In this document: one piece after another, positions 28,982 through 38,602 of the stretch | How positions within the stretch are numbered: the first letter of the stretch is position 1 | Layout of the letters: every line of letters begins with the position of its first letter | Assembly (NCBI GenBank): GCA_016709575.1 | Contig: JADJMM010000003.1 | Coordinates: forward strand, 124,001 to 188,000 | DNA: 64,000 bases | Reading direction: 5' to 3' | Source: Sphingobacteriaceae bacterium | Lineage (GTDB): Bacteria > Bacteroidota > Bacteroidia > B-17B0 > Aurantibacillaceae | Position numbers and translations under genes: made by a program | Notes under the pieces: generated by a model | Database searches by the model: none | Seen by the model: the letters and a program-made list of their open reading frames with translations, nothing else | Told to the model about the DNA's origin: nothing

Positions 28982-30370
28982 CTAAGATTTTAAATACGGA
29001 ATACTAATTTGAAATTCCACTCCCGAACCCACCTTACCGGAAATATTAATAGAACCATGATAGGACTGCACTCTCGACTTGATGTTTTTTAATCCTAGGC
29101 CGGAGTTGAGTTGAGTTTTGGTAGAATCAAAACCTACTCCATTATCCTTCAGGTTAATTTCAATTTTTTTGGGCTCACAATTAAAATTCAAATATATTTT
29201 AGTTGCTTTAGCATGTTTTATAGAGTTAGCTATAAATTCTTGTACAATTCTAAAAATCGCCATTTCAAAATTGCCATCTTGTTTAGGGAAATTGCCCTTA
29301 AATTGAATATCGAAATCTACTACACCCTTTAATGAATTTTGTCGCGTTAACTCGTTTATAGCAGCTTCTAAACCTAATTCACTTAGGGTTTTGGGCATGA
29401 TGTTAAAACAAATGCTCCTTAATTCAAGAATTGTTTCATTTATTATTTCATTCGATTTAACAAAAGCTTCATTATCTGATAAATTTTTATTTGAGCTTGA
29501 AAGTGTTTGGAAAAACATTTTCACTGCTGATAGTTTTTGTCCCATACTATCATGAAGGTTTTGCGTTAAACGCATCCGTTCACTTTCTTGTGTTTCAATT
29601 ATCGCTCTGAGAACAAGGTTTTCCATTTCCTTTTGTTTGGTTATGTCCCGTATCATTCCTTGATAACCAATTAAAGTTCCGTTTTCATTTATGGCTATTA
29701 CAGAAAGCAAAGCTTCAATTACTACTTTTTTGGAATCTATTAATTGTACCGGCACATCCACAATAGCTTGATTTTTACCTAACAGAGAATTTATTTTCGA
29801 CCACTCCTCAGGCTTATTGAAAAAATCGGCCAGATAAATTTTATTTAGTTCGTTGCGTTGAATCTTAAATAAATTTAATCCGAAATTATTTAATTCCTGA
29901 ATATGATAAGCTGAGTCCATAATAAAAACAGCCTCATTTTGCTTCTCAAATAATTGTCTGAATTTCACTAAAGCATCATCCCCACTTTTTCTAAAAACGT
30001 ATTGGTCGTAAGCATTTTCAATAGTTGTTTTTAAATCTTCGAAATCGAATGGCTTTAAAATGTACTTATAAATTTGTCCTTTATTAATAGCCTCAACAAC
30101 TGTTTCCAAATCGGCGTAACCTGTAAGGATAATGCGAATAATTTGTGGTTTATCTTTTAACACAGTTTCTAAAAACTGAACGCCCGTTTGTACAGGCATA
30201 CGTTGGTCGGTAATTAAAACATGAATCTCATTATTAGCAAGAATCTTTTTTCCTGCATCAGCTGATTCAGCTGTGTGGACTTCGAAAAACTCTCTGTAAT
30301 TCGCTTTAAAAGAAATTAAATTATTTGGTTCGTCGTCGACGTACAGTACTTTAATTTTTACGGCTTCCAT
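28982..30370 (-). CDS. receiver-PAS-histidine kinase (HisKA_3)
   Basis: A 462-residue cytosolic hybrid with the receiver first. Receiver: acidic YVDDE at 10-14, Asp55 in ITDQRMP, Lys106 in YILKPFDF. A PAS domain lies at about 135-248 (FEKQNEAVFIMDSAYHI to YQGMIRDITKQK). A NarX/DegS-type dimerisation domain has His273 in NLHDSMGQKL, and the HATPase has EFIANSIKHA, DNGVGFD and SGLGLKNI. Such kinases usually phosphorylate NarL-type regulators, here plausibly the product of 28009-28686. The gene starts 3 bases after the stop codon of the 7TMR kinase, so the two form one transcript. A paralogous receiver fragment lies at 34198. Confidence 0.92.
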   Translation of the reverse strand: MEAVKIKVLYVDDEPNNLISFKANYREFFEVHTAESADAGKKILANNEIHVLITDQRMPVQTGVQFLETVLKDKPQIIRIILTGYADLETVVEAINKGQIYKYILKPFDFEDLKTTIENAYDQYVFRKSGDDALVKFRQLFEKQNEAVFIMDSAYHIQELNNFGLNLFKIQRNELNKIYLADFFNKPEEWSKINSLLGKNQAIVDVPVQLIDSKKVVIEALLSVIAINENGTLIGYQGMIRDITKQKEMENLVLRAIIETQESERMRLTQNLHDSMGQKLSAVKMFFQTLSSSNKNLSDNEAFVKSNEIINETILELRSICFNIMPKTLSELGLEAAINELTRQNSLKGVVDFDIQFKGNFPKQDGNFEMAIFRIVQEFIANSIKHAKATKIYLNFNCEPKKIEINLKDNGVGFDSTKTQLNSGLGLKNIKSRVQSYHGSINISGKVGSGVEFQISIPYLKS

Positions 30371-30373
30371 TTT

Positions 30374-32220
30374 TTATTGCTGAACAGGTAATGTAATGGT
30401 AAAAGTAGTGTTTTTATTTTCTTCCGATTGCACTTCAATTTTACCATTATGACTTTTTATGATGCCATAAACAATGGAAAGTCCGAGTCCGGTGCCCTCG
30501 CCTACCTCTTTGGTTGTATAAAACGGATCGAAAATTTTAGAAATAATAGCAGGAGGGATTCCAATACCGTTATCGGATATCCTTATAATAGCGCTGTTAT
30601 TCAATAATTGAGTTTCAATTGAAATAACACCTTTGTGATTGGAAGTCTTTACCGATTTTAAGGCATCAATAGCGTTACTCAATAAATTCATCAACACTTG
30701 ATTTATTTTTCCGGGATAACATTCTATATTAGGAAGCTCTCCATACTTTTTTATAACCGAGATGCTGCCATTTGTTGTGGTATTGTTTAATAGCGTAAGC
30801 GTTGCATCAATGCCTTCGTGAATATTTATTTTTTTCAAGTCTCCTTCATCTGAGCGGGCAAAGTTTTTTAAGCCTTTAACGATTTCTGAAGTTCTGTTGG
30901 CTCCTTCCTCTATTCCTTTTAATAACAAATTAATTTCATCTCTTAAGTAATCAGAATCCAATTTTTTCTTTAGGGCATCTATTTCATCTAGTTTTTCACT
31001 TAAATCGGAGGCGCTTGTGATTTCATTGTACTTATCTAATATCATTAATATTTCCTGAACATCGCGCTTAAGCGGCTTTATGTTAGAAACAACAAAATTG
31101 ATTGGATTATTAATTTCGTGTGATATACCAGCCGTTAGTTGACCAAGCGAAGCCATTTTTTCAGAATCTACTAATTGAGTTTGAGTTTCTTTGAGATTTC
31201 GATTAGTCTTTTCTAATTCAGCCGTGCGTTCTTGAACTTTATTTTCGAGAATAATGTTTTGTTCTTTTATTATTCTTTCGTTTTCGGTATAAATCCATTA
31301 GGTTATAACTGAGGGATTTTGCTCCTAATAAAATGGAACCAATTCCACCAAAATAAATTCCAGCTATTATATAATAACCTTTATTTAAAGTAGGAATATG
31401 CTTTTTTGTATCCATAAAAAGTTGAATAAACCTTATAGAAGCAAGCCCTGCTAATGAATTAAAAATGATTAGACATCTGTTAGCAAATTCAGGGTTCTCC
31501 GGAAATAAAAAACTAAAAGTATATCCATTTAAGAAGCTTGAAGTGAGAGAAATTAAGAAAATATAAGTGACATAAAATAGGTAGCTTGGATCCCCAACTG
31601 TAAAATAAATAAACAAATTATAAAGAACTAGGCCAAGCATAATTCCAAAAAATATCCCAAAAAATTAAATCTTGAGTTAAATTAGACTCCATTACTAATT
31701 TTGGAGTTCCGATAAAAAGAGGCAATAACATCTGCTCCCAACTTTTTACTCTTAGTAAATATGTTTTGCTTGATTAGACGGGATTGAAATATCAAACAGG
31801 AAAGATTGATGATTATATACGCGTTGCAAGTAAGGATATTTATCCCCAAGTTTTCCCTAAACTGACAATTCGCTTTCAGAAACTTCATACAAATCTACTT
31901 CGTCAAGTATTGGATTGGAAATTCCAAAATTAAATTCTTCTGTTTGATTCATTTGTAATTTTAATCTTTTCCAGAATGATGAATTACTAATTCCTAAATT
32001 AGTAATCGGCTGAGGATTCAATTTAAAATTATTCCTCCTAGAACTTCATCTGCTTTTAGTTTACCTGTTACATCTTCATAAACATACAATCCTGATAGTT
32101 GCTGTATTTTTTCCGTACTACCGAATACAAACAAACTATCGGCTTTTGATTGACTGCCAAAATAAAAAAAATCACAATAAATCCAATTTGGCGCTATTTA
32201 TCTGCTTTCTTACTAAGCAT
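30374..32220 (-). pseudogene. 7TMR-DISM histidine kinase, multiply disrupted
   Basis: Reassembled across frames this is one sensor kinase of about 610 residues. It has a hydrophobic N-terminus (RQIGFIVIFFILAV) and an extracellular 7TMR-DISMED2-like domain (SSFWKRLKLQMNQ, then FGISNPILDEVDLYEVSE, GDKYPYLQR, LLPLFIGTPK). A 7TM membrane part follows (FGIMLGLVLYNLFIYF onward), then a coiled coil (ENKVQERTAELEKTN), HisKA (GQLTAGISHEINNPINF, phospho-His) and HATPase (DNGIGIPP, GTGLGLSIVYG). Breaks: missing A near 32125, missing A near 32031, TAG at 31857-31859, missing T near 31754, an extra base in the run at 31659-31664, and an indel near 31285. A further in-frame TAG follows the assumed start at 32220. 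This density is higher than elsewhere, so real decay is possible. The start is uncertain. Confidence 0.75.
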
Positions 32221-32949
32221 GTTCTTTCAGAATCAAGATTAAGCAAATCATCTTTTATTACTAAATCATACTCAACTTCAAGTTCCTTTTGGTCCGTTTT
32301 CAATCCTTCTTTGAACAGGATTTTCACGAAGATTGAATATATCTTTTTTCTCCTCAGGAATTGCATTCTTTAAGGTTAGAATATCATTTAATACCAAAAC
32401 TGTTGCTATTAGATCGGGTTTTGGATAGGCAAACTCACCTTTGTTCCCAACAGATTCTTCTACCACAAATCCAATTTTCTTTACCATACCTATGGTCCAA
32501 GGTGCACTAAGAGTATATAAAGATTTCAAACTATATTTTTCAGCAATAAAAATTCCGGCTTTAGCCACACCGGTTCTAACCAACATAGCACTTAGCCCAT
32601 TTCCCGAAATACTTTTAGTATTCCACAAACCACAAAGTTCACCTGTTTTATAGGCAACATCCGGATTAATTAATTTATGAATATTCTTATCCAATGCTGA
32701 AATAGCATTTTCTATTGGCAAAAGATGTTCCCGATTTTTAATATGTAACCTTGCTCCACCAAATAACTCATCCCCTGAAACGGATTCCACCATCACAATA
32801 AAAACATCAGGATCATTGAACCATCCCGTGTTTGAAGAAGTTACCTTCTTAATTCCGTAATCCAACAAAACATTCTCATGTCCCTTTGCAAACCGTTCAC
32901 AGGCTAATAAATTATCTATTGCTTTATATATTCTTATTTTTAATTCCAC
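32172..32949 (-). CDS. GNAT-like acyltransferase paired with the E1-like protein, one frameshift
   Basis: About 255 residues. The fold cues are those of a GNAT/autoinducer-synthase-like acyltransferase: an N-terminal strand-helix, VFIVMVESVSGDELFGGARLH as the central strand, GELCGLWNTK, a helix MLVRTGVAKAGIFIAEKY, and LYTLSAPWTIGMVKKIGFVVE as the last strand-helix. The frame changes at an A4 run near 32284-32287 (A3 expected): ENGPK continues as ELEVEYDLVIKDDLLNLDS and ends at 32172. It begins 6 bases after the E1-like gene and overlaps the probable start of the 7TMR kinase, so all three are translationally linked. The substrate is unknown, and assignment to a named family is inference. Confidence 0.6.
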
Positions 32950-32955
32950 CTAATT

Positions 32956-34065
32956 CTATTTTATTATTTCATCTACATTCACAAAAAACCGACCGGAGAC
33001 AACACTTTGTTTAAGGAGTATTTTTCTACACACATCGCACATCACAGCCCCCCCTAATGTAACCGATGAAGCCAATTGCGGCCAAGTTACTATAGATTTT
33101 CCTAACTCAGCAAATGAATCCTTTAAGCGTTGTGAAATTGTATCCAGACCAATGATTGCAGATACGTATGGAAGTTTTTCCTGATTTGTTTTTGCTTCTT
33201 TTACTTTATCAATATCTAAATGATCAATCAAACCGTGTAGTATAGATCGGTTTGGTTCTAAATCAAAACGTTCTATGTCAATCATTCCTCTATCAGAAGT
33301 ATCCATCACAACCGGAATGTTATATTGTTTTGCTTTTTGACGACACAAAATTTTTATAAAAAGTCCATCGCACTCATCTACCAAAACATCCAACTTTCCA
33401 TTCTTACAAATAAAATCATCTACGTTTTCTTCTGTTATACCCTCATGAAAACAAGTCACTTTACAGAAAGGATCAATCTCTGCTATTTCTCTTGCAACCA
33501 CAATTGATTTTTGAATTCCCAAATTTTGAACCCCAGCTCTTATGCGATTTAAATTACTTAATTCAAGAATATCAAAATCAGCAATTCGTAACTCACCACA
33601 AATACGCTCCATAGCAATAGTGAGTGCTACGGATTGACCAACCGACAAACCAATTACACCTATTTTCTTTGTAGATAAAATTTGCTTTTCTTCTGGTGTT
33701 ATTTTGTATTGGTTACGGTTGGTTCTTACAAGTACAAATTCTTCTTCATCTAAAATATGAACTAATTTATTCGACCATTTATAATATACCCAAACACCAT
33801 ACTTCTCTTTTGGCGTTGAACCAAAATATTTGATAGCAACTTCTGTCAACTTTTCCTTAGTATAAACCGTTTTAGGATTTAAAGATTTCACTAATTCTTC
33901 AACCTGCCCCAGAATTTCGTCGTGTATTTGCAAGCCAGTATTGAATCTAAAAGTTTCAAAAATTCGCTTCGTCCTTAGAATTACTTAACCTGTAGAACAC
34001 AGGCTTGTATTCGTTTGAATTTAGATTGGTATTTTCAATCAAGGTACTAATGGTAGATTTCATGT
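32956..34065 (-). CDS. Rv1355c-family ThiF/E1-like adenylyltransferase, N-terminal frameshifts
   Basis: An E1-like protein of the ThiF/MoeB superfamily, matching the Bacteroidota proteins annotated as Rv1355c family. The Rossmann core shows KKIGVIGLSVGQSVAL, then LRIADFDILELSNLNRI (nucleotide site with Asp and Arg), and VLVDECDGLFIKILCRQKA. A conserved upstream domain reads YGVWVYYKWSNKLVHILDE. Superfamily enzymes adenylate a C-terminal carboxylate. The ATG is at 34065 (MKSTISTLIENTN). Two one-base losses, at the A5 run 33958-33962 and near 33937-33942, separate it from the main frame. The nitroreductase-like half found in some relatives is absent. An acyltransferase-like gene follows 6 bases later. 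Confidence 0.82.
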
Positions 34066-34197
34066 TGCAACATTAGTTAAGGCAATTAAAACGCAATTTA
34101 AATAAATTAATGGAAATTTTACTTAAATTAGCTATGGTGTTGTGGATTGTAGTCCAATAGGCTATTTTCTATTCTGTTTTTAAATTTATTTATTTTT

Positions 34198-34515
34198 ATG
34201 GAAAAAGAAATATCGATTTTATATATCGATGATGAGGTGAATAATTTGGTTGCCTTTAAAGCTAACTTCAGGCGGGACTATAACGTATTTACAACCGAAT
34301 CTGTTGACGAAGCGCTTAATATCTTAAGGCAAATAAAATTCACATCATTATTACCGATCAACGCATGCCTAGTAAAACCGGTGTTGAATTTCTTCAAGAA
34401 GTGCTTACAGAATTTCCTGAACCCATCAGGATTTTACTAACCGGATATTCTGATATTGAAGTTGTAATTGATGCTATTAATAAAGGACAAGTTTTCAGAT
34501 ACATCACAAAACTCA
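34198..34515 (+). pseudogene. receiver domain remnant, truncated response regulator or kinase
   Basis: A receiver domain paralogous to the N-terminus of the gene at 28982. It has YIDDEVNNLVAFKANF, then ITDQRMPSKTGVEFL with the phospho-Asp, LLTGYSD, and INKGQVFRYITK with the conserved Lys. The frame breaks at an A3 run (34331-34333, A4 expected). Right after the conserved FRYITK the homology stops, and the sequence becomes the opposite-strand end of an outer-membrane protein gene. The missing Pro-Trp and everything beyond, possibly a kinase module as in the paralog, have been lost. It is divergent from the E1-like gene. Confidence 0.75.
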
Positions 34516-35025
34516 TTCGCTGGCACAATCATATTTACGATACGGAAACGGCGTTAAACCTGCTTTAAAGAAAAAGCCTTCTTCGTTTTTTTGATAACGG
34601 TAACCTAAACGAAACATGCCAAACCAAACATTTTCCCATTTGTATTGAGGAGACGCAGATGTATCCGTACAAACAGGATTATATTTTCGCCACAGTGTTA
34701 TACCAGGACCAACTTCTAAATGATGATCGCCATCTAAAAAAATATAATTATTCTCGAAAACATAAGATTGCTCAATTTTAGAACCATTCGGCCAAACGCC
34801 GACACCTACTCTACCCGAAATTTTAAGATCGGGTTTGTAAAGAAAAATTCTATCCCAATTTAAAGAGAATAAAAAACCACTATTGCCTAATACCTCTATG
34901 AAATTTGCATTTAAGGCAGGGTCTTTAGTGTAATCCCTCGGTGCTTCCAAAACGTAATCATTGTCTTTTACCTGCGCATTAAGTAATGAAGAAAAGAGAA
35001 ATAAAAATATGAAAATACGTTTCAA
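34513..35025 (-). pseudogene. exported outer-membrane-like protein, 3' end truncated at a junction
   Basis: A beta-rich exported protein. I start it at TTG 35025, giving MKRIFIFLFLFSSLLNAQ, a signal peptide. The longer upstream frame only translates a palindromic repeat. The mature part has alternating strands typical of a small outer-membrane barrel (FLFSLNWDRIFLY, ISGRVGVGVWP, HHLEVGPGITLWR, MFRLGYRYQ, FFFKAGLTPFPY) and then ends abruptly at CASE. Further strands and a terminal aromatic residue would be expected. The stop falls where the convergent receiver gene also breaks off, so both genes share one deletion junction near 34515. The family is not recognised. Confidence 0.65.
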
Positions 35026-35043
35026 ATCAGATTTTATTAGAGG

Positions 35044-35099
35044 TTCTCGACTTCGCTCGAACTGACATTCGTATTTGTCATTTCGAGCGAAGTCGAGAA
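35044..35099. repeat. palindromic REP-like repeat
   Basis: Perfect 18-bp inverted repeat. The left arm TTCTCGACTTCGCTCGAA (35044-35061) and right arm TTCGAGCGAAGTCGAGAA (35082-35099) flank a 20-base loop. It sits between two same-strand genes and could fold in RNA. Such TCTCGACTTCGCTCGA elements are widespread between genes in several Bacteroidota. Confidence 0.85.
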
Positions 35100-35107
35100 G
35101 TGACAAA

Positions 35108-35551
35108 TTATTTATTTAAAAGTTCTTTTACTAATTGCGATACTATTTTATTGTCGGCTTTTCCTGCAAATACTTTTGTAGCAGCGCCCATTACTTTACC
35201 CATATCGGCTGGTGAAGAAGCGCCTGTTTCGCTAATGATTTTTTGTAAATGAACTCTTATTTCGTTTTCATTCATTTGTTGAGGCAAGTAAGTTTCCATT
35301 ATTCCTGCCTGATATAATTCAACATCTGCTAAATCAATTCTATTTTGCTGTATAAATATTTCAGCTGATTCTTTACGCTTCTTAACTTCTTTCTGAATAG
35401 ATTTTAAAATAGCATCATCTGAAATTCCTTCAGGAGATGTTTTCAAAATAATAACTACATTTTTAATAGCTCTTAAAACTTCCAGTTTTTTGCTATCCTT
35501 TGCTAACATAGCGGTTTTGATGTCGCCATTTATTTGTTCTTCGAATGTCAT
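35108..35551 (-). CDS. GatB/YqeY domain protein
   Basis: A 147-residue all-helical protein of the YqeY family, related to the C-terminal tail of the amidotransferase subunit GatB, which binds tRNA. Visible family features are the N-terminal MLAKDSKKLEVLRAIKN, the charged helix ESAEIFIQQNRIDLADVE, LYQAGIMETYLPQQM, and the end domain SPADMGKVMGAATKVFAGKAD. The stand-alone protein's role is not settled. It follows ftsZ after a strong terminator, so it probably has its own promoter despite lying at the end of the division cluster, a common position for this gene in Bacteroidota. Confidence 0.93.
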   Translation of the reverse strand: MTFEEQINGDIKTAMLAKDSKKLEVLRAIKNVVIILKTSPEGISDDAILKSIQKEVKKRKESAEIFIQQNRIDLADVELYQAGIMETYLPQQMNENEIRVHLQKIISETGASSPADMGKVMGAATKVFAGKADNKIVSQLVKELLNK

Positions 35552-35595
35552 GTTTTTAAATTTTAAGCTAATTTACATTATAACCCCTTATAATG

Positions 35596-35621
35596 CAAAA
35601 ACCCCGACTTTCGGTCGGGGT
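35596..35621 (-). terminator. terminator at the end of the dcw cluster
   Basis: A perfect 8-bp stem (ACCCCGAC 35601-35608, GTCGGGGT 35614-35621) has a 5-base loop. On the minus strand it is followed by a T-run. It lies 23 bases after the ftsZ stop codon. Confidence 0.9.
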
Positions 35622-35643
35622 TTCAAGCTATTACTTAATTAGA

Positions 35644-37209
35644 TTAATCTACGTTATCGTGTAAGAACGAATTATTCGGACGAATCTCAATTTTCTTGTC
35701 TTCTGATTCAGATAAAGTGAAGCGTGATACTTCTGATTCAGTAGAAGGAGTTTTGTTCTCTAATTGGATATTTTTGCGTGAGAAAGCTGTTTCTTTTTCT
35801 AACATCGCTAAACCATCAGGGCTCTTCATTTTTAAAGTAATCTCTTTTAGTTTGCGGATACGCTCCTGAGCTAATTTAATTTGCTCCTCGCGTGAAACTG
35901 TTTCTTCGTTTTTGCTTTCTACATTCTCTGATGTTGCGTCAGAAATAGTATGGAACGTAAACTCAGTTGTATTTGTAGTTTCAGCAATTACTTCTTCATT
36001 TTTAATTTCAGAAACTGTTTCTGTTGTATTTACTGTGAAAGTAATTTCTTCTTTCGTTTCAGTAACTTCAGGAACAACATTTACAATTGGTGTTTCCACT
36101 TTTTCTTCCTTCACAAACATAAATGGTTCATTGGTTTTAATTTCGTCAATGATATTTGTTTGTTTTACCTCTTCAACCTTTGTTTCTTTATGATCAAGGT
36201 TCACCACTTTACGGTCTTTAATAATAGCAGGTTCATATCCTGAAGCTTGTGCCGTTTTAAAGCCTGTTGCAATAATTGTAACAGAAACGCTATCACCTAA
36301 AGATGGATCAGTACCGTAACCTGTAATTAATTCAGCAGTACCACCGGCAGCCTCCTGAATAAAATCAGTAATCTCACCAAATTCATCCATATCAATATCA
36401 TCACTTCCGCTCATGATATTTAATAATACGTGACGAGCGCCGCGGATATCGTTATCATTTAATAATGGAGAATTTAAAGCTTCTTCTACCGCACGGATAG
36501 AACGATTTTCACCACTAGCAACAGCAGAACCCATAATGGCAACGCCACTGTCTTTCATTACTGTTTTCACATCGTTGAAGTCAACGTTAACGTGCATATG
36601 TAAACTGATAATCTCAGCAATACTTTTTGCAGCACCTGTTAATACATCATCGGCGTGAGCAAATGCTTCGCTCATTTTTAAGTTGCCGTATATTTCGCGT
36701 AATTTATCGTTACCAATAACTAATAAAGTATCTACATACTTTTTCATTTCTTCCAAACCTGCTTCAGCTTGTAAGCGGCGTTTTTTTCCTTCGAATGCAA
36801 ATGGAATTGTAACTATACCAACAGTTAAAATACCCAATTCACGTGCAACCGATGCAATAACAGGAGCAGCACCTGTACCTGTTCCACCACCTAAACCAGC
36901 AGTGATAAACACCATCTGTGTTCCATCTTCAAGATATTTTCGAACATCTTCCACTGATTCTAATGCAGATTCACGACCCACATCAGGAATAGAGCCTGCA
37001 CCTAATCCTTTTGTTAAGGAATTACCCAATTGTATCTTATTTGGAACAGGACTTTTTTCTAAAGCCTGTTTATCAGTGTTACACACTATGAAATCTACAC
37101 CCTTAATACCTAAGCGGTACATATGGTTTACGGCATTACTTCCGCCGCCTCCAACGCCAATCACTTTAATGATTGATCTGTCGTCCTGTGGTAATTCAAA
37201 TTGCATCAT
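35644..37209 (-). CDS. ftsZ: cell division GTPase FtsZ
   Basis: A 521-residue tubulin homologue that forms the Z-ring. The GTP-binding core has IGVGGGGSNAVNHM near 17-30, the tubulin signature GGGTGTGAAP at 107-116, and the T7-loop region VNVDFNDVKTVM. The GTPase part ends near 320. A long acidic, Glu/Thr/Val-rich linker (about 330-500), typical of Bacteroidota, precedes the C-terminal peptide (EIRPNSFLHDNVD), which contacts FtsA. The start is one of two adjacent Met codons. It lies 35 bases after ftsA. Confidence 0.97.
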   Translation of the reverse strand: MMQFELPQDDRSIIKVIGVGGGGSNAVNHMYRLGIKGVDFIVCNTDKQALEKSPVPNKIQLGNSLTKGLGAGSIPDVGRESALESVEDVRKYLEDGTQMVFITAGLGGGTGTGAAPVIASVARELGILTVGIVTIPFAFEGKKRRLQAEAGLEEMKKYVDTLLVIGNDKLREIYGNLKMSEAFAHADDVLTGAAKSIAEIISLHMHVNVDFNDVKTVMKDSGVAIMGSAVASGENRSIRAVEEALNSPLLNDNDIRGARHVLLNIMSGSDDIDMDEFGEITDFIQEAAGGTAELITGYGTDPSLGDSVSVTIIATGFKTAQASGYEPAIIKDRKVVNLDHKETKVEEVKQTNIIDEIKTNEPFMFVKEEKVETPIVNVVPEVTETKEEITFTVNTTETVSEIKNEEVIAETTNTTEFTFHTISDATSENVESKNEETVSREEQIKLAQERIRKLKEITLKMKSPDGLAMLEKETAFSRKNIQLENKTPSTESEVSRFTLSESEDKKIEIRPNNSFLHDNVD

Positions 37210-37244
37210 GTTGTTGGTATATTTAGTTATTATTATTTTAATTG

Positions 37245-38597
37245 TTATTCAATATCATCGCTCATCCAGTCTTTGGCGCGTGTGATTAATGTCACAAAAA
37301 ATGTTCCTGCTTTTTTACTCGAGTGATCAGTTACCTTTTTCTCTTCTTTAATTACTGTTTCTGTAACTGTCTCTGCAACTTTTACAGAATTCGCTCCTGT
37401 TTTTCTTGCTTCGCGTTCATACTTCTCAATACCTTTCATTACAAGACCAATACCGGTTGCATACAATGGATTTTTTAATTCATCATCGCAAGCTGCTAAA
37501 TGTTCGTTTGGAGTTCCGATACGGCAATCCATTCCTGTAGTTAACATTACTAATTGCGGTAAATGTTTTAACATAGAACCACCACCGGTAACAACGATAC
37601 CTGCAGAAAGCTTACGCTCGAAACCAGAATTCTTAATTTCGAATAAAACGAACTCTAAAATTTCTTCCATACGCGCCTGAATAATTTGCGCTAAGAATTT
37701 TACAGAAATTTCTTTGTGCGGACGGCCACGTAAACCCGGAATTGAAATAATTTCATTTTCCTGATTTTCCTGAGCTAAAGCAGAACCAAATCTTACTTTT
37801 AATTGCTCAGCTTGAGTTTTGATAATGCTACAACCTTCTTTAATATCATCGGTGATAATGTTACCACCAAAAGGGATTACTGCGGTATGACGCATGATAC
37901 CATCATAAAAAATAGCCACATCAGTAGTACCACCACCAATATCCACTAACACAACACCTGCTTCTTTTTCTTCATCACTTAAAACTGCATCAGCACTTGC
38001 TAATGGCTCTAAGTGTAAATCGATAGTTTCAAAAGACGCGCGCTAAACACATGTGAAAATATTTTTAACTGCTGATACTTGCCCAGTGAAAATATGGAAA
38101 TTTCCTTCTAAACGAATACCGGCGTGACCTATTGGGTTTTTAATTCCTATTTCGGAATCAATAATATATTCTTGAGGAATAACATGAATAATTTCTTCGC
38201 CCGGACTCATCACTAAACGGTGCATGTTATCGATTAAAGTATCAACATCCTTCTGATTAACTTCATCATCTAAAGATTGACGCGTAATCATTCCGCGGTG
38301 TTGTACACTTTTAATATGTTGTCCCGCTATACCTACAATTACTTCTCCAATATCAACGTTTGCTTTATCAGCAGCAATGGCAACAGCAGCTTTGATGGAA
38401 GCAACAGTTTGTTCGATATTCACAACAACACCACGGTTAACACCAAGTGATTCAGCTTTACCGATTCCCAGAATTTCAACTTTTCCGAATTCGTTTCTTT
38501 TACCAACGATAGCGGCTATTTTAGTTGTTCCAATATCCAATCCAACTACTAAATCAGATTCTAGGTTTTGATTGTTTGAACTAATGTTCTTTTCCAT
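37245..38597 (-). CDS. ftsA: cell division protein FtsA, with an in-frame TAG
   Basis: An actin-like ATPase that tethers FtsZ to the membrane and recruits late divisome proteins. I start at ATG 38597 (MEKNISSNNQN), just after the ftsQ stop, rather than the earlier codon that overlaps ftsQ. Motifs are GLDIGTTKIAAIVG (phosphate 1), the SHS2 insertion around VIPQEYIID, DIGGGTTDVAIF (phosphate 2), and VVTGGGSML (adenosine). A TAG at 38043-38045 interrupts it between KNIFTCV and RASFETIDLHLEPLASAD, in the same frame, where Lys, Glu or Gln is usual. The C-terminal amphipathic end AKDWMSDDIE is present. Since FtsA is essential, the stop is probably an error. Confidence 0.93.
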
Positions 38598-38602
38598 ACG
38601 TT

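Noticed and set aside
35026..35106. N-terminal extension of the exported protein gene to 35106
   Set aside because: Those codons only translate the REP-like palindrome. The signal peptide starts at TTG 35025.
37245..38597. Two separate FtsA-like proteins
   Set aside because: The two pieces are in one frame, join inside the actin fold, and each lacks half of the ATP site. One gene with a spurious stop fits better.
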